A DNA stretch of 64,000 bases from Voacanga thouarsii (GCA_026120185.1 JANUWF010001193.1:1364001-1428000); one strand, 5' to 3'; counted from the stretch's first letter, positions 44,269-56,962 are shown. A program made the numbers and translations. Notes: generated from the letters alone by a model not told the origin.

Positions 44269-44859
44269 CTAAAGAACTGTGCTTTGCCCCAAGGATGACA
44301 GTGTTCCTGGACTCAGGGCGGGGGAGAAAGGCCATGCCGACGTAGATGGGGAGAAGCTAAACCCAAGTGGACTGAGGGCTCCGCAGGTTTCTGAAAACTT
44401 GTGGGATTTTCTTTCAACAGGCATGACGTCCGTGAAGGAGGCAGAAACTGGTGCTTTCTTTGGAGAAGTAATGAGCTCTGGCTCCCCAGCACTGGCAGTA
44501 TTGTCAGCTAACATGGCTGCTGCTGAGAGATGTCGAGATAAAGTTGTAGTTGAGAGATCAAGTGCTGGAGGCGCCATTTCTTCCAGACGCCTTCGCAGGA
44601 ACTCAGGTGCCGCCGTGAGTCTTTGGACGACCTCCTTAAACTTCCCGGGATCCACCTTGTACACCTTTGGCTTCGTTGGTGGAAGTGGGGCAATTGGCTT
44701 CTTCATCATTGGTTTTGCCGGATGCTTTCGAACTGCATGGAGTGAGGAATAAAACGAGCGCGCAGAAGCCTTGGCTGGTCTCTTCTCTTCCTCTGCATAT
44801 ACAGAAAACTGACTTGATGAAGCAGAATTACTATAAAAATCATATGAATTTGACTCCAT
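44269..44859 (-). CDS. VQ motif-containing protein
   Basis: A single uninterrupted frame of 196 residues, as is usual for intronless plant VQ genes. The VQ motif FKEVVQRLTA lies at about residues 73-82 (family consensus FxxxVQxLTG), preceded by KPKVYKVDPG. Flanking regions are Ser/Pro/Ala-rich and probably disordered, with FSFSPSTSAWPFSP near the C-terminus. VQ proteins act in the nucleus or plastid as cofactors of WRKY transcription factors in defence and development; the partner is unknown here. The final motif residue is Ala rather than Gly, a known minor variant. A TATA-like TATATATG on the minus strand near 45000 lies about 140 bp before the start codon, supporting this start. Confidence 0.9.
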   Translation of the reverse strand: MESNSYDFYSNSASSSQFSVYAEEEKRPAKASARSFYSSLHAVRKHPAKPMMKKPIAPLPPTKPKVYKVDPGKFKEVVQRLTAAPEFLRRRLEEMAPPALDLSTTTLSRHLSAAAMLADNTASAGEPELITSPKKAPVSASFTDVMPVERKSHKFSETCGALSPLGFSFSPSTSAWPFSPALSPGTLSSLGQSTVL

Positions 44860-47439
44860 TCCTCGTCAACTCTTTCCAACTCGAATCCTCAGTTCTCTCT
44901 AGTTTTTTATCTTATATTTTGTAAGGTTCTCTGAAGCTCTAAGGTCGAGAGAAAAAGTTGGATTACATTGATGTACCCCTGAACGCACCGGGAGTACATA
45001 TATAGACGAACTCACATCGTTAGAATCTTTCAAGGAATTCAATAATTTGTTTTGTCCCTAGTGGCGGCTTTGGCGTTCTTAGGTTACAGAAATACGGGGA
45101 TACAGTCAAGTGATCAATCTTGACCATATTTTTCTTAGTATTTTACATTAAACAATTGCCTCGGGTACTCCTCCATCTCCAGCTGCGTTGAAATTTGGAA
45201 CGTGGTGTTGCTAAGTCAACGCAAGAGAAGAAAACTCCCACAGAGCTATATTATTTTGATTTCTGCATTCACCATGTTGTTACTGCAGATTAGATGAAGA
45301 TGACCTTGAACTCATAATTTCAAGAAAACAAGTCTGGGGCCATCCTATATAATTGTTTTATCAACTCAACATCAGTAATTTTCTTCAATGAAATAGGGAA
45401 CTTTGTTACAATTAAACCCAGAATTCTCAAATCCATGTTGCTGACTACGTCCTTCAAACATTAACATGTATCCTTGTAAAAGAGCTTGGTGGGAATAAGT
45501 TACACAAAAAAATCTGTCGGATCGATAGAGCGTCCATTTTTTTTGTTTATTTCAGACTCCCTATACCATAGGTGACAACTCCCTAGTTTTGGCCTGATTT
45601 CAACCCCAAGCAATCCGAAGAAACGAAAACGACAGCACAGATATTTGAGAAGACTAGCCGCCTGATGTCATCCCCTCCCTCCGTCTTCCCGGTGAATGAG
45701 GCCAACAATAATTCATCTCAAAGCCGACAAATTAAGTATTCTATTCCTTGACAAAGACAGTACGATTATTTTGGTCAAACGTACAATTAACGTCGTGTCC
45801 TCCCCTACCTTTGTCAAACGTTATTGAATTCGCGGGAAGAAGTTTAATAGTAGGAGGCGGCACCAGCTACAGCTCCGAATGCCAACACTCTTGGATTCTT
45901 ATGAACAGTCAATGCATAATTGATCAGCACATTATTAAGGTTGGTTGTTGTTAGATGGCAGTAACTTTCGAAGAATGCAACATGCAGAAACCCAGAAATC
46001 GAACCATCGATTACTATCATCTACTTTTATAAAGGGTTAATTTATAATTAAGTTAACGGCCACTCGACGCAGTTGTGTGCTTTTATCTTTAGGATTAATA
46101 CAAATCCTTTCCTTTGAATTGAAAGTCATACTGTGGAAGGAGACACTTCTCAGGATCAAGAAGAATCAGAGATAGTTGACTTTGTTATTATTACTAAGCA
46201 AAATAAGATATGACTATCTCATTAATTAGTGGAGCCTAACTGTTATGAAAAGTTCCATTCACCGATAAGTTTACCATAATAAATCCAATTAAGTCATTAT
46301 AACTTCACTAATATACCGTAAGTGTAGAACACTCAGTTAATTGACCGACTTTACGTAAATTAGGCGCTCAAGATAGAATTTGGAGGACTTACTATTCCGG
46401 CCACCATACTGATGGTGCCAGTAAACACTTCAACCACTGCTATCCTGCCTTAATTTACTATAACAAAGCTAATAATATAACTTATTAGGGTTTCGTTGTA
46501 AGCTATTAGAGTTATGAATCCTTGAAGCGATGAATAAGCTCTAAATTAGAAGCTATTAGAATTGATGAATTGAAAGAAAAATTTAACTATCAGTTTTTAA
46601 ATCCTTGGCATGTGTTTGTGGCTCTTGCCTTAATTAAATGTTCCTGAGTATAGGTAGAAAGAATGTTATAGACAATTTGAAATTCAGTCATGCGGTTTTA
46701 ATTTCAACACATTTTTCAGGTGATGACTTATACCCTAAATTCAATAGCGAATAATTTCTGGAAAAGCAAGAACCCCAGATATAGGGAAATTAGAGATACT
46801 TGGACCAAGATCAATTGCCCTAGAATGAGGGAAAGCAGAATTCTATTTCTAGATAGATTTAAAATAACAGGTCAAAATTTCAATTTCTCACGGTTCATAA
46901 AATTTCCAGCCTGCTTCTGCCTCCATAGTCTATTCGACCATTGTTGAGAGGACTATATAGATACGGACTTTAACTCTATGTTTGATTCACAAAGGATGAG
47001 AAAGAGAGGGAGAGAAGAACTTTTACTTTTACTAAGAAAAGTAAATATAATTTGCTTTTATTTTATTTAGTTGGTGAAATGGGGTAAATAACAAATAATC
47101 TCTTGATTTATGTATCAATCCGTTTAAATTTAAATAAATTATTTTTTTATCTTGGGAAGAGAGTCTTCTCTCTTCTAATTTACTTTCTCTCCATCTTTCT
47201 TTCTTAACTAAATGAGATAAATCACTTATTTACTTCTAGATTCACTAAAGGGATAATGTTATACTTTAAAAAAAATTTGGGGGTGAATTATAAAATTTTA
47301 AAAGTTTTTTAAAAACTTTTAAAATTTTAAAGGTAGATTTAAAATTTTTTTAAAATTTTAGGGGGCGGGCACCACCCCCTATCCTCCCCCCACATAAATC
47401 TGTTGTTGGATTTATATTCCCTTTTTTTTCCTCTCTATT
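44860..47439. other. Intergenic, no gene seen
   Basis: Begins with the VQ gene promoter. The rest holds only short frames. A perfect palindrome with 19-bp arms lies at 47291-47329 (separate entry). Confidence 0.5.
47291..47329. repeat. Perfect AT-rich palindrome
   Basis: Two 19-bp arms (47291-47309 and 47311-47329) are exact reverse complements around a single T at 47310, able to form a hairpin or cruciform. Confidence 0.9.
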
Positions 47440-49250
47440 TGTCATGCCTCGAGTCCAAAGATGACATGACAACACCCCCAAATGAGATGTCGAACCCTTA
47501 GCCTGCCAAACTAAATTCACCACACCTCTGCTGCGCCACTCTAATTCTCAAAACTTGCACATATAAATTCACACTTATTGAAACTTAAATACTAAATCCT
47601 CAAATATAAGATAAAATATAAGAACGTTAAAACTTGCCTAATCATACCAACCCAAAAGCTCGCTTCCGAAAAACATTCAAAACAAAACTGAAACTTCCAC
47701 AAAAAATGTCCTATTACTCAAATTCCAACTTTACAGTTACTCATGAGCTTCTTCAAACCGTTCATCCAATGCAACACCTTCTAATTGACAACCTGCAAAA
47801 TGTTAATGAAGGAGTAAATTCACTAACTCAATAAAGAAACAGGATTTGCCTGGGAATGAGCATGTTACTTATAGTACTAGTTTTGCGAAACAGTTCTGAG
47901 TCTTAGTTCATACATAGTAAAATATTATTTTTGTTGATAAGTTGGTAACTTATCAGGAGTCAAAGAAATATCATATCCGAATCGTATGGAAAGCACTAAG
48001 TGAATACATGGATTTCCTAACCGAAAACATGGTTCATCAATATTCAATACAATAACTGGCGCCGTCTAAGGCTTATGAACCGGTGCCCATTTGATTAATA
48101 AAAGTGGCTAAATTTTCAAGGAGGAACCAGCGCCCGTTAAGGAAGTGAAACAGTGCTAGTTCGGGGTGTTCGGCGCCGGGTCTAAGGATTAACCCACGCT
48201 GTTCAAAACAGTAGCTTTGGAGCTCAAATTCTAGGGATTAACTGGCACTGGATTAAAAGCGAACAGGCACCGGTTGGGGTCGTGAACTTACAAAAAACGC
48301 CAAGCAACAACAGAACAAATAACTAGACATATTCCAAACTCAATATTCAAAATAAGCCAATGAAGCAATGCTAGCAACACAACCCTTTTCTTAATTACCA
48401 AAACAAGTTTCAACATACTCGCACCTAAACATAGCTTTTCATCATACTCATACCAAAACATATCTTTTCACTTATCCATTCAGAATTGTTTCATACTTGG
48501 GGACTTGGTTTAGCTCAACTGATCAATCTCTCAATTATTATATCCCATTGAAAGAAGTGTCTTAACTTATCCTAGGTATTGTATCCCCCTAATAGGGCCT
48601 TATAGCTTATAAAGTTGAGAATTTCCTACCAAAACAACCCACAAGCATTCAACAACTCATGAATCAAAAACCAGAATATAAACAGTACTAGCTTACCTAA
48701 CTAGTTCAAACTCATAGTTTTCAGTTAAACACAACCATAACAGAAGTAGCAAATAATTATATCATACTCAATACCATTTGCTTATATTCAAAATAGTAAT
48801 TTCATAAAGAAAGTAAGAACACAAGTGATTTTAGAATGACAATAACCAGAAGTAAAAAATACAAGAAATTTACCTGGCGCCTCAATTAGATAATTCAACA
48901 ATTCAAATTTACTTAATCACCACCAAAAACTCTTAGATGCCTACAATTCCCCAATAACCACAACCACAACTCAGAATCATAATATTATTGAAATCTCTCA
49001 ATTCGAAACCCATAACCCATTACCTCACAATCATAAACCTGAAGGTCTAAAAACAATCTAGATCCATAACCAAAGAGAAAAGGAATCAAATTTATCCAAA
49101 TCCGTGATTTCTGACTCAATCTTCGCCCTAGGTTCTCCACTCCCGTCATTATTCTCCTCTTCTAGTACAGAAACTGAAAGATTTATTTAGAACGCCGTAC
49201 GTTATAGAATAAAGGAAACTCAAAACTAAAATAATGAATTAAAATCCATA
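47440..49250. repeat. Diverged copy of the 36042-37750 LTR-like repeat
   Basis: Starts TGTCATGCCTCGAGTCC and shares, in the same order and orientation, many segments with the repeat at 36042 (for example TCTCTTAATTATTATAT versus TCTCAATTATTATAT, and the terminal TTCTCC/CTCTTC-rich part). No target duplication was found and the right end is approximate. No coding capacity. Confidence 0.5.
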
Positions 49251-50170
49251 ACCCTACTAGCTTTCTACTCAGATTAATAAAGTTTATTTACAGGAAATCT
49301 TTTTTTTTAAAAGAAAATTTTAAGCATTATCCTTGGGAAAAAATTGCAAGATAAGTGCGTCCTTAATTAGAAATTAGAAAGTGAGACTGGACTCCCTTCT
49401 TTTTTTCTGGGGGAGGGGAGGTTGGGGGCAGGGGCCCTTTGCCGATACGAGTTTGTATGCCAGCAAAATCAGGATCCTGGGCCGAAGTAAATATAGCCCA
49501 ACACAAGAAGGCCTGCAGTGAGAAAAGCCAGATTCCTGGACTGACCTTGGTTTCTTAAGGAAAGTGACCAGTATCCGACTATGGTATAATCACAAGTCCA
49601 TCTCCCTTCAATCTTCATTGAAGCTCCCAATTGGTAAGAAAGAATAATTTTTTCACATTTCAAGGTTAGAAGAATTAGAGTATGAACTTTTGATTTTTTA
49701 AAAAAAATTAATAATCAAGTATTTCGAAAAGAATCATATTATTCCATCTTCTCAATACCTAGAAGTATTAGAAATTTGAATACATCTCACCATGAAGTGA
49801 GTTCTTAAAAACCCACAAATAGTGTAAGTAGATCATATGTCCTCCATGCAATAAAGCCTTGATTGATCATAAATATATTAAGAAAATGAGAGGGAATATA
49901 TTTGGATAAATGTAAGTGGGGTTTTTTTTTCTCTCTTTTGATAGCAAAATTGGAGCAAAAACAAAAGAGGGGCTAGAAACCAAAAATAACAATAATAATG
50001 ATAATAAAGAGGGCTATAGCATTGAATGAAAAGCTACATTTCTGAATAAAGAAAAAAAAAAGAGACATTGATTGAATGAATCTCAACTCAAATTGGACCA
50101 TTATGTATTTGATAGTTTTGCAGCTTTTGCCTTGTGTTCTGGTGCTAATGACTGATCTCCTAATTATGTA
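49251..50170. other. Intergenic with a G-quadruplex motif
   Basis: No gene. 49409-49434 has four runs of at least four G separated by short loops on the plus strand. Confidence 0.5.
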
Positions 50171-50314
50171 GGGAAAATATTTGGGTGGAGTTGCTCCATT
50201 GTAAATTACCGTTTCAAATGTTGTATTATGTGTATTGAAAATTATATACTTCTAAAAAAGTACAACACTTTGAAACGGTAGTTCACGGTATTACGAGTCC
50301 ACCAACTATTTCCC
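50171..50314. mobile_element. 144-bp foldback MITE
   Basis: Starts GGGAAAATATTTGGGTGGA and ends with its inverted counterpart finishing TATTTCCC. The arms extend inwards through a near-perfect pair (ACCGTTTCAAATGTTGTA around 50210 versus its complement ending near 50280). A perfect 8-bp target duplication ATTATGTA flanks it (50163-50170 and 50315-50322). The size, ends and 8-bp duplication fit a hAT-type MITE. Confidence 0.85.
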
Positions 50315-50322
50315 ATTATGTA

Positions 50323-51988
50323 GTACTAGTAGATATATACATTGAAAACAAACCAAACCCTGAGACAGCAGATTGATCAACAGGCAGATCTTGTAGGGCT
50401 TTAGGGGAAATGCCCACATAAACTCCTTGCCTTCCCTTTACAAAGCAAATCATAATGAAATCCAAGTGCTACAGTCCAAGTCTCCAACTCCTAAATATTC
50501 ATCTTGTAGGGACTGATTCCTGGCTTTCCACCCATAAGGCCAAATCTCCAACCTCCAACTCCCAAAGCCCAGTTGAGCTTGGGTGAAATTACAAGTACTC
50601 ATTTTTTTTTTTCTTTACAATGAAACTTCCCCCCTAAACAATATCAAGAAAATGGTTTGGCTGTGGACATATTTTTCATGTCTAAATCATATACTTCTTA
50701 TCAGATAAAAAAAATTTTAGTTCTTATTTCTATTTCTTTCACGATATACATTAAAAATTAGGAATATCAAAACATAACTTATCTTACAGTTATTTTTGAG
50801 ATATAAGTCGAATTCGATACAAAAGATTTTATCTTATCATTTCTCTTATTTCCTTCTTCGTACCTTATCTCTTCCATCCCTTCTAAAAAAAATTATAAAA
50901 GACCCTAGAATATCAAATCAAATAGTTAATCAAATCTGTTTCAACATGCAAAGTACTTGGTCAACATGCACCAATTGGAAGTTTTGTAGAGGTTGCCTCA
51001 AAAGTCAGATTCAATTTTGACATTAGAAATTTGAGTTGTCACCAGCTTTTCCCTCTCAAGTCTGATTGACTCATTCCTCAATACTTTGAGTTTGACCATC
51101 ATCACTTTTTTGACTGCTAATGCAGCAACATTGTTACTTCTTTCAAAGAACTACAGATTCAAATTTCAATCCTTTCATAATCAATACTGCTTTTTCATTT
51201 TTTTCTACCTATATTTGAACCGTTCACTATCTGCTTCTTTATCTAATCCTTCATAAACATTCCTACTTCTCAAGAAATTAACAAATCCCACACATACATC
51301 CACAATTTGGAACGTCATTTTCTCCTTAGTTCGAGTAGTCATCGGTCAAAAATTTCCGCCGGGAAGGGCCTTCTCCTTAGATATCAAAAACCGAAACCTC
51401 ATATATCACTCTAAGCTTTTTTTTTTCATAACTTATTAAGATAAACTTATAATGCAATAAACAAAACTCTCTTTAATAAATGAAAAGATTCGAGTTTAAA
51501 ACTTATCTTGAACTAAAGAGATTTTATTTCTGTGGTCAATGATTTGCATAGCCACCCCTTTGTTAAAATTGTGGTTTTATCCTCCCCCACCCCCCCTCCC
51601 CCGCAACAAAAACAACCAAAAAAAAAAGGCCAAAATAGTTGTCCCTTTCATAGATGTTTTTAAATCCTTACGTCCGCAATCAATCCAGGGCATAAGGCCA
51701 CGACACGCTAATCCGCCCTATAACAATTTCTTCAATCATTGTCCATAAATAGGAGTTTCACTTTTCCTGTCTTCTCCAGTGCAATTCTTATAGGTATAGA
51801 TATCTGCTTTTCTGAGTGGCATACAATTCTCTATGCGTATTGGTTCCTGAGTGGGAGCTTAGTTTCCGTCTGGGTGTATATATATGTATATATAGATATA
51901 CCCACCAACATTCATTAGTTTATCGTCTTTGAGCGTGGGTCATAAGCAAGGCTAGCCTAAGTTTTGATGTGCAGAGAGCAACATCAAG
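50323..51988. other. Intergenic and promoter of the 51989 gene
   Basis: No gene seen up to about 51700. A C-rich stretch (51582-51602) could form a G-quadruplex on the minus strand. A TATA-rich run at about 51876-51900 lies about 90 bp before the start codon at 51989 and is probably its core promoter. Confidence 0.5.
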
Positions 51989-52456
51989 ATGAGAACCGAA
52001 GCTACAAAAGAAAGCAAATTCAGCAAGTGCATTAAAGCAACCATTAGAGTTCTGAGAAGTGCTCGGGATTTCTACATCCGAAGGATATCTGACTGTGCTG
52101 GGAAGGTGAGTTATGGGTCTTATGGGAGTGTTATAGGATATCCCCCACCCCATCTCAATACTTTGCCCAAGAGCTTTAGTACTAGCTCATTGGATTCCAG
52201 TTTCGATACCGATCTCAGGGAGCTTATTAGGGCTGCTTCAACTAGGAGACTTGAGAAGAAGATCGAGTTAGAGCTTCTCAGGCAACAACAGGCAAAACAA
52301 TCACCCAAAACTGTCGTCCCACGAAGTCAGAGCGTTTCCATTGGAAGGATAGACGAAGACCACCCCTGTGAGTTCGGAGAAGACATAAAGTTGAAAGCAG
52401 ATTTGTATCCCAGAAGTAGAAGCTGTGCTGTTACGAAAAGAAGGGTAGTTTACTGA
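51989..52456 (+). CDS. Small plant protein of unknown function, 155 residues
   Basis: A single open frame starting MRTEATKESKFSKCIKATIR. The N-terminus is basic and amphipathic (RVLRSARDFYIRRISDC). The middle is Ser/Gly/Tyr-rich (SYGSYGSVIGYPPPH), followed by SFSTSSLDSSFDTDLRELI and a predicted charged helix (RRLEKKIELELLRQQQ). The C-terminus is basic, ending RSRSCAVTKRRVVY. The pattern of helix, serine-rich loop and RSRS tail looks like a conserved family of short plant proteins, but I cannot name it or give a function. No signal peptide or membrane span. The upstream TATA run, 3' UTR-like sequence and coherent composition support a real gene. Confidence 0.75.
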   Translation: MRTEATKESKFSKCIKATIRVLRSARDFYIRRISDCAGKVSYGSYGSVIGYPPPHLNTLPKSFSTSSLDSSFDTDLRELIRAASTRRLEKKIELELLRQQQAKQSPKTVVPRSQSVSIGRIDEDHPCEFGEDIKLKADLYPRSRSCAVTKRRVVY

Positions 52457-54243
52457 GCAACAATCAAAGGAAAATGGAAAAGAATGCAAGCCGAGTTTGC
52501 TTCATCTTCTTCCTCGAATTCCACTGTTCATCTTCCATTTCCTCTCTTCCCTGTAATGTGATGTGCATCAATTACAGTAAGACAAAAGTCTGTAAAGCTA
52601 TGCATATGTCTTGAACGAGTTGTGAAGGATACTATTGGCTGTAGTTTCTGTAAGTCAAACTGGTGTGCATATGACTTCACAAGTTGTTTGTCTTTATGTT
52701 ATGTTTGTTTTTTTTTTTTTTTTTTTTGGTTACAGAGTCCTCCATTGTTTGCCATATGGAACTTAACCTTCAAAAAACAATCCCAAGAGAAGAAAAGGAA
52801 TAGGTACCAGCAATCAATAAACATCAAACTCGAGAATTTCTAAAATATAGAAATTTGAAAGAGTGCCAATTTTGATGATACTCCATGGATATCCAAATTC
52901 ATATATGAATAAATGGATATATATGAAATATATTTTCTTGAATGTCTATTTAAATTTGATAAATTTAATGAATATTTATGAAATCCATTTAATCTATTTT
53001 AATAAAGAAAACTTATGTAATCTTTCTAATATGAGGGATAAATCTGACTAATATATGAATCCCACCACTAATATATTTAATTATTAAAAAATAAAATAAA
53101 ATGTTTAATTATTGAAATATTTAAATGCATTCTTATAAATTATTTATTAAATAGATTGAATGATATTTAATTTCATCTAAATATAAATAGATATCTCTCT
53201 TGTCATCCCCCAAATTTGATGGAGAATGAAGAAGTCTTCAAACATTCCCACACATATACATGACTCTATTATTAAAAATGAAAACTTGTTAACACATAAA
53301 GAAAGAAATATTGATTCATGAACCCTCTCCATGAAAGAGGGGCTACGATGGTTTCACTTATCCTAATCCTACTTTTCTCATTAAAAATTTATTTTTTTCT
53401 TTCTTTCATTAATTCTATTGACATCTTTCATTTCTTAATATTGTGTTAGATATCTGTATCGGCACCGGCGACTATGGCATCTGCATCTGCCGATATGGTG
53501 TTTTTGCCGACCAAAACAAGAAGGGGAAGGAAGAGTTTACTGGGTTTTGGGAAAGGATACAGAGAGATTATAAAAAGAAAAGGGAGAGAGGGTGACGAAA
53601 GAATGAAATATTGAAAAGATAAAGGGAAAAGAGAAATGAGAGATGGCGAGAAATTTGATAGAGAGAAAGATAACTTGAGTTTTTATTAATTAGTAAAAGG
53701 ATTTTATTATCAATAACAATTTATTTTAATAGTAAAAATTGCATTCTATCATTTTCTCTTTCGACCTTTAATCTTTTATCTTATGTTATCATATTTACTC
53801 TCTTGTTTTTTTGCATTATTAATTTTTTTCTCTATTTTTCTAGTTGGACACTACTAGAAATTGAAATACAATTATAGTAATTTTTTGTATCAAAATTGCT
53901 AAGTATATAATTCATGCCAATAATAATAAAATAACAACTTAATTAATAAAAATATATAACCAAAAAGAAAAAGGGAAAAGTCACTTACCAAGAATCCCAT
54001 ATCCTTCCTTTTCAGCTAATTAACTCATTTACTATATAAAAAGGGGAACGAAACAGAATGGAAGGCCGAACAAAACCCAATAGTCAATATATCATTATTT
54101 TTAACAGGTATGATTGGCGATTTTAAAGCTGAAAAAAAAAATAATATTATCAAATGGTAATGACAGCGAAAGCCATTGATTGCGACAAACAATGAAAGGA
54201 AAAGACTAGTGCTGGTAAATAACAAAAATACAATGCTCAAGGC
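52457..54243. other. AT-rich intergenic, no gene seen
   Basis: Starts with the 3' UTR of the 51989 gene. No other gene or defined repeat. Confidence 0.5.
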
Positions 54244-55157
54244 TAAGGGTGGCAATCGTGTCGTGTTCGGGTTGGCGGGTCGTGTCAACTTGAGATAATT
54301 ACACTCGACAGGCCAACCCGAACACGACCCGTTTAATAAACGTGTCGTGTCGTGTCAACCCGTTTATTCTCGTGTCGTGTTCGTGTATAAAACGGGTTGA
54401 CACGATTAGACACAAAAATTAAATAGATAATTATTAAATCCGTCAATCAGAATACTTATTAAACCCACCAATCTGTGCACCATTACACAAAAAATTTTAC
54501 AAAATTAAATCAAATCATATAAAATTAAAAAAAACTAATAAAACAACCCATAAAGTCATAAAAACCCAATAAAATAACAAACTATCCCACTCAATATTTA
54601 GAGATCTTAATAAATTCATAAGATTTAATCTTAAAAATCTGAACAAATGTAGTTTTGCAATAAAATTGGATTGTTCAAAAAATTATTTTCTCTAACTAAA
54701 AGTCATTGTAATAATATTATTATTATAAACACTAAATAATAATTAATTAAGAATGATTCATTTACTATATATAAAGTAAATAGTTGCATTAACATCATTT
54801 ATTTTTCTTAAGAGGTCTCATATAATTAAATAAAATAGACACACAAACAATACAATTAATTCATATAATAAAATTTAATTCAATTAATTCATGTAAAAAT
54901 TAAATTATCTAATTTTTTTATAGTGAAATTTGTAGGGTATTACAAAAATTATTAAATATAAATATTAAAAAAAGTTAAACGGGTTCGCGGGTTGAAACGG
55001 GTTAAAACGGGTTGAACCCGTTTATGACCTGTACACATTTAAAGTTAAACGGGTCGACCTGTTTCGACCCGAACCCGCGAAACCCCAACCCTAACCCGCT
55101 ATAACCATGTTGTTTTCGTGTCGTGTTGGCGTGTCGTGTTCAATATTGCCGCCCCTA
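54244..55157. mobile_element. Non-autonomous hAT element, 914 bp
   Basis: Left end TAAGGGTGGCAAT and right end ATTGCCGCCCCTA are inverted repeats of hAT type. A perfect 8-bp target duplication CTCAAGGC flanks it (54236-54243 and 55158-55165). Subterminal regions on both sides are packed with GTGTCGTGT and AACGGGTTGA/CAACCCGTTT words in both orientations, the kind of clustered sites bound by hAT transposases. The interior is AT-rich and non-coding. Confidence 0.92.
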
Positions 55158-55165
55158 CTCAAGGC

Positions 55166-55435
55166 CATCATTTTTATGTGGCCCATATCTAGCGGTAAAA
55201 ATTAATTTATTTAATTTTTAAAATTTAAAATTTATAATATTTTTTTATCGTTATTATTTTTAATTTTTTTGTCATTATATTTCTTAATATTTTATTTTAA
55301 AAAAAATTAACCATTATGATCCTTAAAATTAAAAGTTATAATAGTAAAAAATATTAAAGATAAAAATATTACACACACTAAATTTTAGATTACTTAAATT
55401 AATTTCTCTAAAATAAATCGGTATTATTGGACTTC
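55166..55435. other. Short AT-rich spacer
   Basis: Separates the hAT element from copia copy III; nothing recognised. Confidence 0.5.
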
Positions 55436-55774
55436 TGTTATGAATTATTGGAATCTCCATTAATTAGTGGAGGCTCCACTAAATATGGATTTATGTGAAT
55501 AATTAGAGAAGATTTTTATGGATATCCACCATTTAGTGGAGACACCACTAATTAAAATTAGTGGAAGATGATGTATGCCATGATATAATCCACTAATTAG
55601 AGCTCTATAAATAGAGCTATTCTCTAAGCTTGTAATACACCATTATTTTGTGAAAGAAAGATTAGAGAAAATTGTGAGAGAAGAGAAAGAGATAAATTCT
55701 TGTGCAAAATAGTTAGAGTTTTATTAGTGTGTAGTGTGAAGATTTTATTCTAATACTACCCTAATTTTATAACA
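55436..55774 (+). repeat. 5' LTR of copia copy III
   Basis: 339 bp, TGTTATGAATT to TTATAACA. Core promoter-like TATAAATA at about 55606-55613. Immediately followed by CGTTATCAACACGAG, where the primer-binding site should lie. Confidence 0.95.
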
Positions 55775-55875
55775 CGTTATCAACACGAGTCTCTACCGGT
55801 ACAAAAGCCAGAAGACTAAGCACGAGTTTCTGTCGTTATCAAAACCAGAAGACAGGTACGCATTTATTGATCTCT

Positions 55876-56730
55876 ATGGCTAATCTCGCTAAACTCGAAT
55901 TTGTAGCCGTTGATATTTCTGGAAAAAATTATATGTCATGGGTTCTCGATGCAAAAATGCATCTAAATGTTGAAGGTCTTAGTGAAACTATTCAAGCAAA
56001 TAATAATGCATCTGCACAACACAAGGCTAAAGTTTTGATTTTTATTCGTCGTCATCTCGATGAAAATTTGAAAATGGAATATCTTACCGAAAAAGATCCA
56101 TATGTCATGTGGGTAAATTTAAAAGAAAGATTTGACCACCTGAAGATGGTCGTACTACCCACTGCACGGTATGAATGGTTGCACCTGAGGTTGCAAGATT
56201 TTAAAACCGTAAATGAATATAGCTCCGCAATGTATAAAATTACATCTCAATTAAAATTATGCGGAGAAAAAGTGACTGATAAAGATATGTTGGAGAAGAC
56301 ATTTTCCACCTTTCATGCCTCAAATATTGTCCTGCAGCAATAATATCGAGAAAAGGGGTATACAAAATTTATAGATTTAATTACTGCCCTCCTCATTGCA
56401 GAGAAGAATAATGAGTTATTATTGAGAAATCATGAAGTCAGACCAACTGGCTCAACAGCACTCCCAGAAGTGAATGTTGTTGGCTCTAGCAGAAGCCATC
56501 GTTATAGTCGTGGTCGTGGCCATGGCCGTGGCCGTGGTCGTGGTTATGGTCGTAGATACGCTCGATATTTCCCTTATCACAATTATAATCAAACTGTGAG
56601 AAATACTGGCCACCTAAAGTGGAACAGAAAAGATCATAAGGGAAAAGAAAAAGAAATTGAAGAAAAGCATGAGGATATATGTTATAGATGTGGCATGAAA
56701 GGTCATTAGTCACGAAACTGTCGTACGACT
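55876..56730 (+). pseudogene. Copia gag remnant, copy III
   Basis: The start codon at 55876 begins MANLAKLEFVAVDISGKNY, with the typical copia gag features KMEYLTEKDP and MWVNLKERFDHLK. One frame continues to 56709 but is interrupted by TAA at 56341-56343. The C-terminal part has an Arg/Gly-rich nucleic acid-binding stretch (about 56500-56570) and a CX2CX4HX4C zinc knuckle starting at about 56680, itself interrupted by TAG at 56707-56709. Gag forms the particle that packages element RNA; this copy cannot make it intact. Confidence 0.9.
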
Positions 56731-56962
56731 AAGCATTTAGTTGAATTTGTATAAAGCTTCATTGAAAAATAAAAATGTGGAAGCAAATTTTTCTCAATAT
56801 CCAATAAATAATGCTGAGGATGATGATATTGATCCTAAAAATCTTAATATCAATATTACCCATATGGATGTATCGGATTTTTTTGAACACTCAAACGGTA
56901 GGATAGACCATTTAATTGGTGATGGCAGTGTCCAAAAGAACTAAAGCCTCACCCTGATATTT

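Noticed and set aside
44279..44752. 157-codon plus-strand frame
   Set aside because: Antisense shadow of the VQ protein gene, whose motif and composition are clear on the minus strand.
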